A program made the position numbers and the translations under genes. The notes below the pieces were generated by a model that saw only the letters and a program-made list of their open reading frames with translations, had not been told where the DNA came from and did no database searches. Source: Devosia sp. Root413D1 (lineage in GTDB: Bacteria; Pseudomonadota; Alphaproteobacteria; Rhizobiales; Devosiaceae). From it: DNA of 64,000 nucleotides. How positions within the stretch are numbered: the first letter of the stretch is position 1; every line of letters begins with the position of its first letter. Location of the stretch: assembly GCF_001425235.1 (NCBI RefSeq), contig NZ_LMEA01000012.1, forward strand, positions 286,391 through 350,390, given 5' to 3'. This document shows positions 43,599-52,836 of this stretch, piece after piece.

Positions 43599-43958
43599 TT
43601 ACAGCATCTTTTCTTCCTTCACCGGGGTGCGGCTGACGATCTCGCGGTCGCAGGCGTCGTAGGTGATGTAGTAGGGGACGAAGACGTGCTCGGAGTTCTT
43701 CTTCTTGGCAGAGAACAGGTAGATGCCCTCCTCGGCTTCCTTCTCGAGCTTCTCGATCATCTTGTAGTTGCGCTTCTTGAGATAGCGGATCGCCTGCTTG
43801 ACGCTCTGGCAATCGTAGTCGTCGTAGTCGTCGTGGTTCTCAAAGATCGGTTTCTCCTGCAGGCCGCCGGCGAGGACCGGCGGAGCCGAGACGGCGACGA
43901 GCGACAGGGCGAGGGCAGCGAAAGTCGGCCGGGCGAAACGATTGAGACGTGCGAACAT
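43599..43958 (-). CDS. Small secreted protein, member 2 of a paralogous pair (119 aa)
   Basis: Protein of 119 residues from ATG 43958 (GGAG 8 bases upstream); a GTG at 43967 is the alternative. A signal peptide ending around APPVLAG is followed by an acidic DDYDDYD stretch and the segment YLKKRNYKMIEKL...IYLFSAKKKN...YYITYDACDREIV, which lines up with the protein at 36743-37075, including the terminal DAC Cys and one earlier Cys. The pair probably forms a disulphide-bonded periplasmic domain. Function unknown. Confidence 0.7.
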   Translation of the reverse strand: MFARLNRFARPTFAALALSLVAVSAPPVLAGGLQEKPIFENHDDYDDYDCQSVKQAIRYLKKRNYKMIEKLEKEAEEGIYLFSAKKKNSEHVFVPYYITYDACDREIVSRTPVKEEKML

Positions 43959-44068
43959 TTGGTCCACTCCATGAAAGCAGGCTCGGTTGCCTGCGGGTGA
44001 GAGAGGACTAAGGGGGTTCGGCTGAACCGATGCAGAGCCGGAAGTTCATTGGTCATTCATAAGTCGTC

Positions 44069-45049
44069 TTATGACTTTGAGTCACCTGATTGAGCCGGAC
44101 GGAAGGCGTCGACGCCGGTGAGATCGGCCGAGAGAGCCCAGAGGCGGGCCGCCTCATCGGGGTCGACAGCGTAGGGGCGCACGCCGGTGAAGCCATCTTG
44201 GCTGAGCGGGGCGACGTCGCAGTCTTCGCAATAGAGCCCGCCCAGACCAGCGAGTTGCGGGGAGGTAGCGGCCCAGACCTGGGTTGCCGCACCCTGCTGC
44301 GGGGTCTTGAAGCTCGGATCGGCGAGATCGCCATTCTCATCGATCCAGCCGGCTGCGACCTTTTCGGCCTTGGCCAGATGGCGCTGCAGCGGAGTGAGGA
44401 TACTGCCCGGATGGAGCGAAAAAGCGCGCACGCCGGCGTCGCGACCGAGCGCATCGAGATGGACGGCGAACAGGGCGTTGGCGGTCTTGCTCTGACCATA
44501 GGCCTGCCAGCGGTCATAGCCGTGGGTGAACTGCACATCGTCCCAGCGGATGCCGGTGATGCCGTGGGCGCCGGAGGAAACGGCGACGACGCGGGCTCCG
44601 GCGCCGCCGGAAAGGGCCGGCCACAGCCGGTTGACGAGGGCATAATGGCCGAGATGGTTGGTGGCGAACTGGGCTTCCCAGCCAGGACCGACGCGGGTCT
44701 CGGGGCAGGCCATGATGCCGGCGCTGTTGATGAGGATATCGACGTGGCCGCGTGAGGCCACGACGCGGGCGGCGAACGCACTGACGCTGGCGAGGTCGGT
44801 AAGATCGAGGGCTTCGATCTCGACGCCGGGAAGGTCGCCCACGGCGGCAAAAGCTGCGTCGGGCTGACGGGCGGGGACGATGACGTGGGCGCCTGCCGCG
44901 GCCAAGGCCCTGGTAGTCTCCAGCCCGAGACCGGAATGCCCGCCGGTGACGATCGCCAGCTTGCCGTTCAGATCCTGTCCATGCAGCACCTCGGTGGCTG
45001 TGGTACGGGCTCCGAAGCCGGAGACGATCGGGGTTTGCGGGTTGGCCAT
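44069..45049 (-). CDS. Short-chain dehydrogenase/reductase
   Basis: Protein of 326 residues, classical/extended SDR of the retinol-dehydrogenase-like type. Visible are IVTGGHSGLGLE, NSAGIMACPE, the catalytic Ser in VVAVSSGAHG and YGQSK (Y-x-x-x-K) about residues 184-188. The substrate is unknown. It is divergent from the AraC-type regulator by 114 bases, a common arrangement for a regulator and its target oxidoreductase. Confidence 0.88.
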   Translation of the reverse strand: MANPQTPIVSGFGARTTATEVLHGQDLNGKLAIVTGGHSGLGLETTRALAAAGAHVIVPARQPDAAFAAVGDLPGVEIEALDLTDLASVSAFAARVVASRGHVDILINSAGIMACPETRVGPGWEAQFATNHLGHYALVNRLWPALSGGAGARVVAVSSGAHGITGIRWDDVQFTHGYDRWQAYGQSKTANALFAVHLDALGRDAGVRAFSLHPGSILTPLQRHLAKAEKVAAGWIDENGDLADPSFKTPQQGAATQVWAATSPQLAGLGGLYCEDCDVAPLSQDGFTGVRPYAVDPDEAARLWALSADLTGVDAFRPAQSGDSKS

Positions 45050-45163
45050 GGCTTAAGAACTCCGGCTGCTGGGGTGAATTGCTGCAGCAGAGTTACCCGG
45101 GTTGGAAGCGTACGATCTATGCGCTATTGTCCGCCATTCTTTCGTGATCGTCCGGAACTGTGC

Positions 45164-46066
45164 ATGGATCCGCTCTCCGACGTCCTCTCACTGCTGAAGC
45201 CACAGAGCTCGATCAGCGTCGGCCTCGACGCTGGCGGGGACTGGGCGATCCGCTTTCCGGCCCATGAGGGGATCAAGTTCAACGCGGTGATGCGCGGCAG
45301 CTGCTGGGTCTGGGTGGAGGGCGAAGGCGAGCCGCTGCGGATGGAAGAAGGCGACTGCTTCCTGTTGACCAAGGGACGGCCATTCGGCCTCGCCACCGAC
45401 CCAGCGTTGCCACCGATCGCGGCGAACGCCATTTACGACCACGCCCGGGATGGGATCGCGACCTGCAATGGCGGCGGCGACTTTTTCCTGATCGGCGGCC
45501 GCTTCACTTTCGCCGCACCGCATGTGGAAGTGTTGTCGGGCGCCCTGCCCGCCATCGTGCGGGTACGCGAAGCCTCGAGCCAGGCCTCCGTGCTGCGCTG
45601 GGGGCTCGACCAGCTGGCGGCGGAGCTGCGCGAGCGGCGGCCGGGCGGTTTCCTGGTCTCCGAGCACCTCGCCCACATCATGCTGGTGCACGTGCTGCGG
45701 ATTTATCTCGGCGGGCCGCAATGCGCCGGGGCCGGCTGGCTGCAGGCGCTGGCCGACCGGCAGATGAGCAAGGTGGTCGGCGCGATCCATGCCGACCCGG
45801 CGCGACGCTGGACCCTCGAGGGGCTCGCCGGGGTGGCCGGCATGTCGCGCTCGAGCTTTGCCCAGCGGTTCAAGCAGGTGGTGGGGACGTCGCCGATCGA
45901 GTACCTGACGCGCTGGCGGATGCTGGTGGCATCGGACCGGTTGCGCAACTCGCGCCAGAGCGTTGCGGCGATCGCGCTGTCGATCGGCTATGAATCCGAA
46001 AGCGCGTTCAGCACGGCGTTCAAGCGGACGATGGCGTACTCGCCGCGACAGTATCAGCGGCAGTAG
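45164..46066 (+). CDS. AraC family transcriptional regulator with cupin-like sensor
   Basis: Protein of 300 residues. The N-terminal cupin-type domain (IKFNAVMRGSCWVWVEGEG, EEGDCFLLTKGRPF) matches the AraC_binding_2-like sensor. The C-terminal double helix-turn-helix has LAGVAGMSRSSFAQRFKQVVG and SIGYESESAFSTAFKR. Start 45164 (MDPLSDVL) with GGAA upstream; ATG 45119 is possible. Likely controls the divergent SDR gene. Confidence 0.88.
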   Translation: MDPLSDVLSLLKPQSSISVGLDAGGDWAIRFPAHEGIKFNAVMRGSCWVWVEGEGEPLRMEEGDCFLLTKGRPFGLATDPALPPIAANAIYDHARDGIATCNGGGDFFLIGGRFTFAAPHVEVLSGALPAIVRVREASSQASVLRWGLDQLAAELRERRPGGFLVSEHLAHIMLVHVLRIYLGGPQCAGAGWLQALADRQMSKVVGAIHADPARRWTLEGLAGVAGMSRSSFAQRFKQVVGTSPIEYLTRWRMLVASDRLRNSRQSVAAIALSIGYESESAFSTAFKRTMAYSPRQYQRQ

Positions 46067-46082
46067 GGCCCGGGGGGCAGCT

Positions 46083-46625
46083 TCAGAACATGCCGTCGCC
46101 GGAGTTGATGTAGGCGATCTCCTCGGGAGTGGAGACGCGACCGAGGGCGGCGTTGCGGCGGGGGTAGCGGCCGAAACGGGCGATGCAATCGCGGTGCATG
46201 ATCTCGTATTTGAGCGTGTCCTCGTCGCCGAGCGCGGTGAACAGCCGAATGGCCTCGTCGTGCACCGCGAGATCCTCCGAATGCATGTAGGGCATATAGA
46301 AGAACGTCCGGCGCCGGGGTTCGACCCGCATGTCGTCGCCGAGCGCGACCGCCTCCTGCGCGAGACGCAGCGCCATGGCATCGGAGGCGAAGGCCTCGGG
46401 GCGCTTGCGATGCAACTGGCGGCAGAACTGATCGAGTACGATGATCTCGGCGAGCCGACCCGATGGGCTGGCGCGCCACCAGGCCGCCTCGCCACGGGCG
46501 ACGGCGGCATAGGTTTCGCCGAAGCGCTCGGCGAGCAGCGCATCGAACTCGGGCTTGCCGCCGAACCAGTCCGGCTCGCCGTGCTCGACGAACCAGAAGT
46601 TCAGGATGTCATCGGGGGAGGTCAT
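46083..46625 (-). CDS. DUF924 family protein
   Basis: Protein of 180 residues with the family pattern ILNFWFVEHGEPDWFGGKPEFD, RLAEIIVLDQFCRQLHR and FFYMPYMHSEDLAVHDEAI, ending INSGDGMF. DUF924 proteins have a TPR-like helical fold and no assigned activity. Start 46625 (MTSPDD) is preferred over an upstream ATG at 46667. Convergent with the AraC-type gene. Confidence 0.87.
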   Translation of the reverse strand: MTSPDDILNFWFVEHGEPDWFGGKPEFDALLAERFGETYAAVARGEAAWWRASPSGRLAEIIVLDQFCRQLHRKRPEAFASDAMALRLAQEAVALGDDMRVEPRRRTFFYMPYMHSEDLAVHDEAIRLFTALGDEDTLKYEIMHRDCIARFGRYPRRNAALGRVSTPEEIAYINSGDGMF

Positions 46626-46749
46626 GGCAGCGGTCCGTCTGGTGGTGGTTGGGCGAGCGCCCTTCACTGTTCATTGTCCATGGGCCGGGCATGATGTCAC
46701 CGGCCGCACGGCGCTGGGTTATGTGGGGCGACTACCCAAGGAGAATTCT

Positions 46750-46959
46750 ATGCGGCTCGTGAAGCTCGATACGCCCGATGGCATCATCTACGTCAACCCC
46801 GAGCATGTGGTCGCGGTGGTCAAGGGCCTGCGCGACACCAAGATCGACACGGTGTCGGGCGTGCATGTGGTGAAGGACCCGCCCGAAGTGGTGGCGCGAC
46901 TGCTCGGCATGGAAGAGATCGAGCTCGATGTGACGCCGCGGATGATCAACCGGGGTTGA
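46750..46959 (+). CDS. Small hypothetical protein (69 aa), FlbD-like pattern
   Basis: Protein of 69 residues with AGGAG 7 bases before the ATG. The order of strands (MRLVKLDTPDGIIYVNPEHVVAV then DTVSGVHVV) loosely resembles the short FlbD-type proteins, but no flagellar genes are present, so this is only a fold-level hint. The stop codon abuts the stop of the convergent gene. Confidence 0.6.
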   Translation: MRLVKLDTPDGIIYVNPEHVVAVVKGLRDTKIDTVSGVHVVKDPPEVVARLLGMEEIELDVTPRMINRG

Positions 46960-47457
46960 TCACTGCCCGAGCAGCGTAGGGCGCTTGCTTGCGTTGCGGG
47001 CGCGGCGGTCCATGGTCCAGCCGACCTTCAGGCCACGTCCGACTAACAGTCCCCCCAAGCCGACGATCGAGAACAGCTCGATCTCGAGGTCCCCCGGTTC
47101 GAGCGGGACGCGATAAGTGCTGCGTGCAGCATTCGACCTGGCGGGTCGCACATGCAGGGCATCGATGACATTCTGACCGTGGTTGTAGCCATCGAGCTCG
47201 ACATCGATGAGGTGAGCAATCTCAATCGTGACGAAGACCCGCCCGTCGTCGACAGCCGTCGGGTAGAGGTTGCACAGACGGATCGAACTGCCGCCGGCCT
47301 GCCGCAGGTTGAGATCGGTGATCTCGGCATCGTGAAACGAAGGCACCCCTTCGTAGAGACGAACGAGCGAAGCTCCTCCCTCAAGTTGGGGGAACGTTGT
47401 CTGGTGCAGCCGGTAGCTCTCCTTGAACTCTTCGCGGGGGGTGTTGTCGCTGCTCAC
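46960..47457 (-). CDS. Hypothetical protein (165 aa)
   Basis: I do not recognise the family with certainty. The segment PSFHDAEITDLNLRQ followed by beta-rich sequence (RVFVTIEIAHLIDVELDGYN) is reminiscent of small beta-rich immunity or Imm50-like proteins. No toxin gene is adjacent. The C-terminus is basic (DRRARNASKR). It follows the alcohol dehydrogenase gene by only 7 bases on the same strand. Confidence 0.5.
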   Translation of the reverse strand: MSSDNTPREEFKESYRLHQTTFPQLEGGASLVRLYEGVPSFHDAEITDLNLRQAGGSSIRLCNLYPTAVDDGRVFVTIEIAHLIDVELDGYNHGQNVIDALHVRPARSNAARSTYRVPLEPGDLEIELFSIVGLGGLLVGRGLKVGWTMDRRARNASKRPTLLGQ

Positions 47458-47464
47458 GATTGCC

Positions 47465-48466
47465 CTAAACCGTCACGATCGCCTTGATGACACCGGTGCG
47501 ATCGTGGGCCCAGATCGGCATATCCTCGGGCACCCGGTCCATGGTGGTGGCGTGGGTGGCAAGCTTGTCGGTGGGGACCTTGCCGAGGCGGATCGACTCC
47601 ATGACGTGCTCGAAATCGGCGCGTATGGCGTTGCGCGAAGCGCGGATGGTGAGTTCGCGCCGGTGCACTTCTGAATCGGGGAACACCAGGTCGCCCTTGA
47701 TGACGCCGACCAGGGTGTAGCTGCCGCCATTGCGGGTATGGAACAGCGAGGCGTTCATCGCCTTGATCGAGCCGGTGGAATCGAACACCGCGTCGAAGCC
47801 GGTCGACTTGATGCGCGCGAACTCGCTGCCTTCGAGCTCGGCCGGCGAGAAGGTGGTAAAGCCGAGGGCGCGCGTGGCGGCGATCTTGTCAGGTGCGGCA
47901 TCGATGACGGTGACGTCGGCGCCGGCGATTTTTGCAAAGAAGGCGACACCCAAGCCGATCGGACCGGACCCGACCACCAGGGCGCGCGAGCCGGGCTTGA
48001 GCTCGGCGGTGCGGCGGATGGCGTGGGCGCCGATGGCGAGGAACTCGACCATGGCCGCATCGCGGAGGCTCAGGCCCTCGGCCTTGTAGAGGTTGCCAGC
48101 GGGCATGACGATCTCTTCGGCCATGCCGCCCGGCGCGTGCACGCCGATGACCTTGAGGGTCTCGCAGCAATTGGCGCGGCCTTCGAGGCAGGCCGGGCAA
48201 TGGCCGCAGTTGAGATAGGGGTTGATCACGACGGGATCGCCGGCGGCGAAGGCTTCGCCATTCGGGTCAACCACGATGCCGCTCAGTTCGTGGCCGATGA
48301 CGCGCGGGTATTCGAAGTAGGGAAAATTGCCCTCGAAGATGTGGTAGTCGGTACCGCAGATGCCGATGTGGCGAATGGCGACGCGGACCCAGCCGGGCTT
48401 CAGCTCGGGGCGGTCGATGTCGATCAGCGCCAGCTGCTCGGGCGCGGTGCAGGATATGGCTCGCAT
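47465..48466 (-). CDS. Zinc-dependent alcohol dehydrogenase (sugar/polyol dehydrogenase type)
   Basis: Protein of 333 residues, medium-chain dehydrogenase. The catalytic zinc ligands are in GICGTDYH and IGHELSG, the structural zinc cysteines in NCGHCPACLEGRANCC, and the NAD motif in VVGSGPIGLGVA. Resembles L-galactonate/L-idonate-type enzymes; exact substrate not decided. It ends 8 bases before the hypothetical gene at 46960-47457. Confidence 0.88.
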   Translation of the reverse strand: MRAISCTAPEQLALIDIDRPELKPGWVRVAIRHIGICGTDYHIFEGNFPYFEYPRVIGHELSGIVVDPNGEAFAAGDPVVINPYLNCGHCPACLEGRANCCETLKVIGVHAPGGMAEEIVMPAGNLYKAEGLSLRDAAMVEFLAIGAHAIRRTAELKPGSRALVVGSGPIGLGVAFFAKIAGADVTVIDAAPDKIAATRALGFTTFSPAELEGSEFARIKSTGFDAVFDSTGSIKAMNASLFHTRNGGSYTLVGVIKGDLVFPDSEVHRRELTIRASRNAIRADFEHVMESIRLGKVPTDKLATHATTMDRVPEDMPIWAHDRTGVIKAIVTV

Positions 48467-48548
48467 GGGGTCTCCTATTGCCGGCGATCATAGCGGGGCG
48501 TGCGCCGGATGCCAGTGGCCAAAGGTCCATTGCCGCCCAGCCACCAGC

Positions 48549-48628
48549 TGTCATCCCAGCGAAAGCTGCGACCCATCTCTCAGCCCGAGCCAGCGGATAG
48601 TTGGGTCCCAACTTTCGCTGGGATGACA
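48549..48628. repeat. Inverted repeat TGTCATCCCAGCGAAAG
   Basis: Arms 48549-48565 and 48612-48628 are perfect inverted copies, 46 bases apart. Related in layout to the GTCATTCCCGCGAAAGCGGG family. It lies in the 218-base gap before the threonine aldolase-like gene. Confidence 0.75.
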
Positions 48629-48684
48629 CCGAGTGGGTGGGGCGTGCTAGGAGCGTAGCTCCAATTTCGACGGGGTATTTCAGC

Positions 48685-49716
48685 GTGAATTTTGCGAGCG
48701 ATAACTGGGCCGGGGCGACGCCTGAGGTGATGGCGGCGCTGGTGCGGCACAATGGCGGCTATTCGCCGGCCTATGGCGGGGATCCGCTGAGCCTCAGCGT
48801 AGCGCAGCGGTTCTCGGAGTTGTTCGAACGTCAGGTGGAGGTGTGGTTCACGGCGACCGGAACGGCATCGAACTCGCTGGGGCTCGCGGCACTGAGCCGG
48901 CCGGGCGGCGTGGTGTTCTGCGGCGAGGACGCGCATGTGCATACCGACGAAAGCGGCGCGACGGAGTTCCAGTCGGGCGGCATGAAGCTGGTACCGGTGC
49001 AGAGCCCGCTCGGGCTGATCGATGCAGGCGCCTTGGCAACGGCGCTCGGCAAGCACCCGGTGGGCGGGCGCAGCGTGCCGGTGGCGCTGAGCCTCACCAA
49101 TGCGACGGAATGGGGCACCGTGTACTCGGTGGCGCAGGTGGCCGAGCTGGCGACAATCGCGCGTGACGGCGGGCTGAAGGTGCACATGGATGGAGCGCGG
49201 TTCGGCAATGCTGTGGCGGCGCTGGGCGTGGCGCCGGCCGAGCTGACCTGGAAGGCCGGCGTGGACTTCCTGTCGTTCGGGGCAACCAAGAACGGCTGCT
49301 GGGCGGCCGAGGCGATCGTGGTGTTTACCCCGGGGCTGCTCGGGGACTTCGAAGCACGGCGGCAGCGGGCCGGACACACGTTCTCCAAGGCGCGGTTTGT
49401 CGCGGCGCAGTTCGAGGGCTATCTCGAGGACGGCAACTGGTTGCGTCGGGCCGGGCACGCCAACGCCATGTCGGACCGGCTGCGCGCCGGGATCCGGGCC
49501 AGCAGCATGGCGCGGCTCGGCTGGGAGAACACGGCGAACGAGGTGTTCGCGGTGATCCCCAGGGCGGCGCTGGCGCGGCTGCGGGCCGCCGGCGGCGCAG
49601 CGCATGAGTGGCCGGCCGACGGGCTCGCGGCAGACGAAACGCTGGTGCGGCTGGTGACCAGCTGGGCAACGACCGAGGCCGATGTGGCGGGGTTTTTGGG
49701 GGTGCTCAAGGGTTGA
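48685..49716 (+). CDS. Threonine aldolase family PLP enzyme
   Basis: Protein of 343 residues from a GTG start; the ribosome site is weak (GGGG). Fold-type-I PLP lyase: NFASDNWAGATPEV, TGTASNSLGLAAL, VHMDGARFGNA and the PLP lysine in SFGATKNGCW. The low-specificity threonine aldolase splits L-threonine/allo-threonine to glycine and acetaldehyde. Glycine metabolism may be the role, but no neighbour supports a pathway. Confidence 0.87.
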   Translation: MNFASDNWAGATPEVMAALVRHNGGYSPAYGGDPLSLSVAQRFSELFERQVEVWFTATGTASNSLGLAALSRPGGVVFCGEDAHVHTDESGATEFQSGGMKLVPVQSPLGLIDAGALATALGKHPVGGRSVPVALSLTNATEWGTVYSVAQVAELATIARDGGLKVHMDGARFGNAVAALGVAPAELTWKAGVDFLSFGATKNGCWAAEAIVVFTPGLLGDFEARRQRAGHTFSKARFVAAQFEGYLEDGNWLRRAGHANAMSDRLRAGIRASSMARLGWENTANEVFAVIPRAALARLRAAGGAAHEWPADGLAADETLVRLVTSWATTEADVAGFLGVLKG

Positions 49717-49740
49717 CTGTTGCGGGGCCGGTGCGTGCCG

Positions 49741-49844
49741 ACCCCCACCCCTGTCCCCTCCCCGCAAGGGGGAGGGAGACCCTCTCACTAGCACCTCAGT
49801 CTGCGTCTCCCTCCCCCTTGCGGGGAGGGATCAAGGGTGGGGGG
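49741..49844. repeat. Intergenic palindromic repeat (CCTCCCCC family)
   Basis: Arms CCCTCCCCGCAAGGGGGAGG and its inverse with outer arms ACCCCCACCC/GGGTGGGGG; between convergent threonine-aldolase and VOC genes. Confidence 0.8.
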
Positions 49845-49864
49845 CAGGTTGCGCCGGCGGAGGA

Positions 49865-50782
49865 TCAGCCCACCACCACCTTCACCAGATTGCCGGCCGG
49901 GTCCCTGCTCTCGATCCCCTCGTTGGTCTCCGCATAGCCCGCGTCGATTGCCGCGAGCCGAGCCTTCACTGCATCGAGCGCCGCCTGATCCGGCACTGCG
50001 ACGTGGAACCAGCGGAGGCCTGCCGCACCCTTCGGCGCCTGGGCGGCGTTCGGGCCGGACCAGATGTTGAAGGCGATGGTGTGCGGCGGGTAGTCGAGGC
50101 CGAGATCGCCCATGCCGAAGCGGCGCATGATGAACAGGCCGCCGAAGCCGAGGCCGTCGCGGTAGTAGCGCATGGCCTGTTCGAGATCGTGCACATGCAG
50201 GTGGATGTGGCCGATACGCGTGCCCGCGGGCATCAGCGCCGGCACGGCGTTGACGTCGTCGAGCTCGGCGAGGAGGTCATCGACATCGATGGCCTCGCGG
50301 CCCGAGTGGGGCGAACCATCGACGGTCTTGACGTAGAAGCCGTCCTCGCCGTCGCCGACGGTACCGCGCCACGGCGTTTCGAAGGTGATCTCGATGCCAT
50401 TATTGTCGTCGTCCCACAGGTAGATCGCCTCGGAGACGAGGTGATCGGTGGGCGAAATGCGCACGCGGCGCATCAGGGCCCGCACCACCATTTCGGCCAG
50501 CGCCTTGCGGGTCGGGACATGCACGGCGACATGGTAGAGGCCGAGCGAGCGATCGGGGAACGGGCCCGTGGCGCCAAGTTCGAGGGTGATCAGCTCGCGG
50601 CCGCCGGCGCCCAGATGCAGCGCTTCGGCATCCTCGGAGATGAGCTCGAGGCCGACGACATCGCGCCAGACGGCGAGCGCCTTATCTCGATCGGTGACGC
50701 CGATGCGAACGGCGCCGAGATGGGTGGTGAGCGGCAGTGTCGGGGCGGAGCGGACCGCGGCCTGGGATTCGACAGTGATCAT
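49865..50782 (-). CDS. Two-domain VOC family protein (catechol 2,3-dioxygenase-like)
   Basis: Protein of 305 residues with two vicinal-oxygen-chelate modules. Metal ligands of the second module are visible: His in IGHIHLHVHD, His in RWFHVAVP and Glu in GIESRDPAGN. The first module has LYHVAVHVP and NNGIEITFE. CatE/glyoxalase-like. The ring-cleavage substrate is not known and no aromatic pathway is adjacent. Confidence 0.83.
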   Translation of the reverse strand: MITVESQAAVRSAPTLPLTTHLGAVRIGVTDRDKALAVWRDVVGLELISEDAEALHLGAGGRELITLELGATGPFPDRSLGLYHVAVHVPTRKALAEMVVRALMRRVRISPTDHLVSEAIYLWDDDNNGIEITFETPWRGTVGDGEDGFYVKTVDGSPHSGREAIDVDDLLAELDDVNAVPALMPAGTRIGHIHLHVHDLEQAMRYYRDGLGFGGLFIMRRFGMGDLGLDYPPHTIAFNIWSGPNAAQAPKGAAGLRWFHVAVPDQAALDAVKARLAAIDAGYAETNEGIESRDPAGNLVKVVVG

Positions 50783-50930
50783 GATGGGGTCTCGCGACGG
50801 GCGTTAGGTTGACCCTGATATGGCGGAGGCCGAGGGGCAAGCCAATGGTGTCGCGCGGGCGGACAGTCGATACAGATATGCGTGAATGGATGTCGAGGAC
50901 AGTAGATTAGGTACAACTGAGGGTTGGGTT

Positions 50931-51034
50931 GCCCCCTCCACCACCCTACGGGTGGTCCCCCTCCCCCGCCCCGCGGGGGAGGATAAGAAAACGACCACCA
51001 CCCCCATCCCCGTTTGGGGATGGATGGTGGGGAG
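50931..51034. repeat. Intergenic palindromic repeat (CCTCCCCC family), composite
   Basis: Contains the unit CCACCCTACGGGTGG followed by CCTCCCCCGCCCCGCGGGGGAGG and a second palindrome ACCCCCATCCCCG/TGGGGATGG. Located between the VOC gene and the ABC permease gene; the 288-base gap holds no gene. Confidence 0.7.
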
Positions 51035-51070
51035 GGAGTGGTGGCCGTACTGCTGCCGACGGCGCCGAGG

Positions 51071-51955
51071 TCAGGTGGCGACGATGCGGCGGCGGTATTC
51101 GCTGGCGGCGTAGACGAGCAGGGCGGCGACGATCAGGCCGCCGACAAGTTGCGCCCAGTCGACCGTGGCAAGGAAGCGCGGGATCATCGCCATGGCGTTG
51201 AACTGGGCATCGGCGAAGATCTCGCGTTCGAGGTGCAGGTTGTCGGCGCCGAACTTCAGCCGCTCGTTGAGGTAGTTGAGGACGTAGCCGGCGCGCGGCC
51301 CGGTGTCGTTGAAGATCAGGTTCTCGGCGAGCCCGACCAGCCCCGGGATGAGGAAGGCGAGCGGTATCGACCAGCGACGGAACACGGTCGAGAGCGCGCC
51401 AACCCAGGCGAAGAACGGCGCGTACCAGAGCAACGCCGTCACGAGGCAGACGAACGCGAAGGCGGCGATCTGGAAGCCCGAGGAGAGAAACTCGAAGATC
51501 CCGGGCACGCCGAGGCGCGGCAGCATCATCGCGGTGATCATGGTGACCACGTAGATGAGAACGCCGGTGATGAGGTAGGCGGCGAAGATCAGCGCCGGCA
51601 GGATGGTCATGCCGGCGAGGGACTTGGAGGCCAGCACCTTGAAATCGCTGACCGGCATCGACTTCCAGAACAACATGGCGTTGTTGCGCCGATCGGCACT
51701 GAAGGCATCGGCATAGTAGAAGAACAGCGCCGCCAGCAGGTACATGCTCCACAGGGCGGCCACCGCGAGGAAGCCGAACTCGAAGAATTTCAGCGCCGAG
51801 GGGACGCCGATTTCCTGGTGCATCTGGAAACGGTTCGAGGCGATGCCGAACACCAGCACCAGCGTCATGATGCCGAGGATCACGCCGGGGGCGTAGAGGA
51901 ACGCTCCCCGATGCTCGAGATACTCGCGCTTGATAAGGGCAACGAGAGACTTCAT
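51071..51955 (-). CDS. ABC transporter permease of a GntR-linked module
   Basis: Protein of 294 residues with about six helices and an N-terminal LIKREYLEHRGAFLYAPGVILGIM typical of ABC-2-type permeases. The start overlaps the ATPase stop (ATGA). Together with the ATPase and the GntR-like repressor it forms a three-gene unit like YtrABC in Gram-positive bacteria, usually induced by cell-envelope stress. The cargo is unknown. Confidence 0.83.
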   Translation of the reverse strand: MKSLVALIKREYLEHRGAFLYAPGVILGIMTLVLVFGIASNRFQMHQEIGVPSALKFFEFGFLAVAALWSMYLLAALFFYYADAFSADRRNNAMLFWKSMPVSDFKVLASKSLAGMTILPALIFAAYLITGVLIYVVTMITAMMLPRLGVPGIFEFLSSGFQIAAFAFVCLVTALLWYAPFFAWVGALSTVFRRWSIPLAFLIPGLVGLAENLIFNDTGPRAGYVLNYLNERLKFGADNLHLEREIFADAQFNAMAMIPRFLATVDWAQLVGGLIVAALLVYAASEYRRRIVAT

Positions 51956-52836
51956 TTGGCGGGACCGCGCTGCATGAGGGCGACGAACAGGTCGCTGAGA
52001 GTGGGAGTGGTGACCTCGCCGAACGGGGCGAGGCGATCGCGATCGACGCCATCGAAGACCATGGCGGTCTGGCCGAAGCGGGTCTCGCTGTAGATCGGGC
52101 CGAGCGCGGTGGCAGCGGCGACCTGATCGGGGCGAACCAGCACCTGGCTGAACTTCGAGGAGACCGTCTCCATCTGCATGTGGAGGATCAGCTCACCATC
52201 GCGGATGAACATGATGTCAGAGAGCATGAACTCTATCTCATCCACCTGGTGGGTGGTGATCAGCAGCGTGCGCTCCTCGGTCATGTAATCCTCGAGCAGG
52301 CGCCGGTAGAAGCGCTTGCGATAGGTGATGTCGAGGCCGAGGGTCGGCTCGTCGAGGACCAGGAGCTTGGCATCGATCGCCATCACCACCGCGAGGTGGA
52401 GCTGGGCGATCATGCCCTTACTCAGGTTCTTGATCCGGGCGTCCATCTTGACGTCGGTGCCCTCGAGGAAGCCGCGGGCCTTCGCCTGATCGAAGTTGGG
52501 GTGGATGTTGGTGAGCAGCGCGAACAGCTCACGCACCCGCAGAAACCGCGGCAGGCTCGCGACATCGGAGATGAAGGCGACGTTCTGCATCAGCGAAGCG
52601 CGCTTCTGGTACGGATCCTCGCCGAGGACGCGCACGGTGCCCTCGTAAGAGGTGAGACCGAGCAGCGCGTTCAGCGTGGTGGTCTTGCCAGCGCCATTGT
52701 GGCCGACAAGGCCGTAGATGCGGCCGGCGGGGATGTCGAAATCGAGCCCGTGGAGGATTTCGGTGCGACCGAAGTGCTTCTTGAGGCCACGCGCCGAGAC
52801 GATCGGAGCAGCTGTGGTTTGAGCCAGATCATTCAT
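51952..52836 (-). CDS. ABC transporter ATPase of a GntR-linked module
   Basis: Protein of 294 residues. Walker A GHNGAGKTT, an atypical signature region NLSKGMIAQLHLA in place of LSGGQ, Walker B LLVLDEPTLGLD and switch His ITTHQVDE are visible. The LSKGM signature is common in ABC-2 ATPases of the YtrB type. It overlaps the GntR-like gene by 8 bases at its start and the permease at its stop. Confidence 0.87.
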   Translation of the reverse strand: MNDLAQTTAAPIVSARGLKKHFGRTEILHGLDFDIPAGRIYGLVGHNGAGKTTTLNALLGLTSYEGTVRVLGEDPYQKRASLMQNVAFISDVASLPRFLRVRELFALLTNIHPNFDQAKARGFLEGTDVKMDARIKNLSKGMIAQLHLAVVMAIDAKLLVLDEPTLGLDITYRKRFYRRLLEDYMTEERTLLITTHQVDEIEFMLSDIMFIRDGELILHMQMETVSSKFSQVLVRPDQVAAATALGPIYSETRFGQTAMVFDGVDRDRLAPFGEVTTPTLSDLFVALMQRGPAK

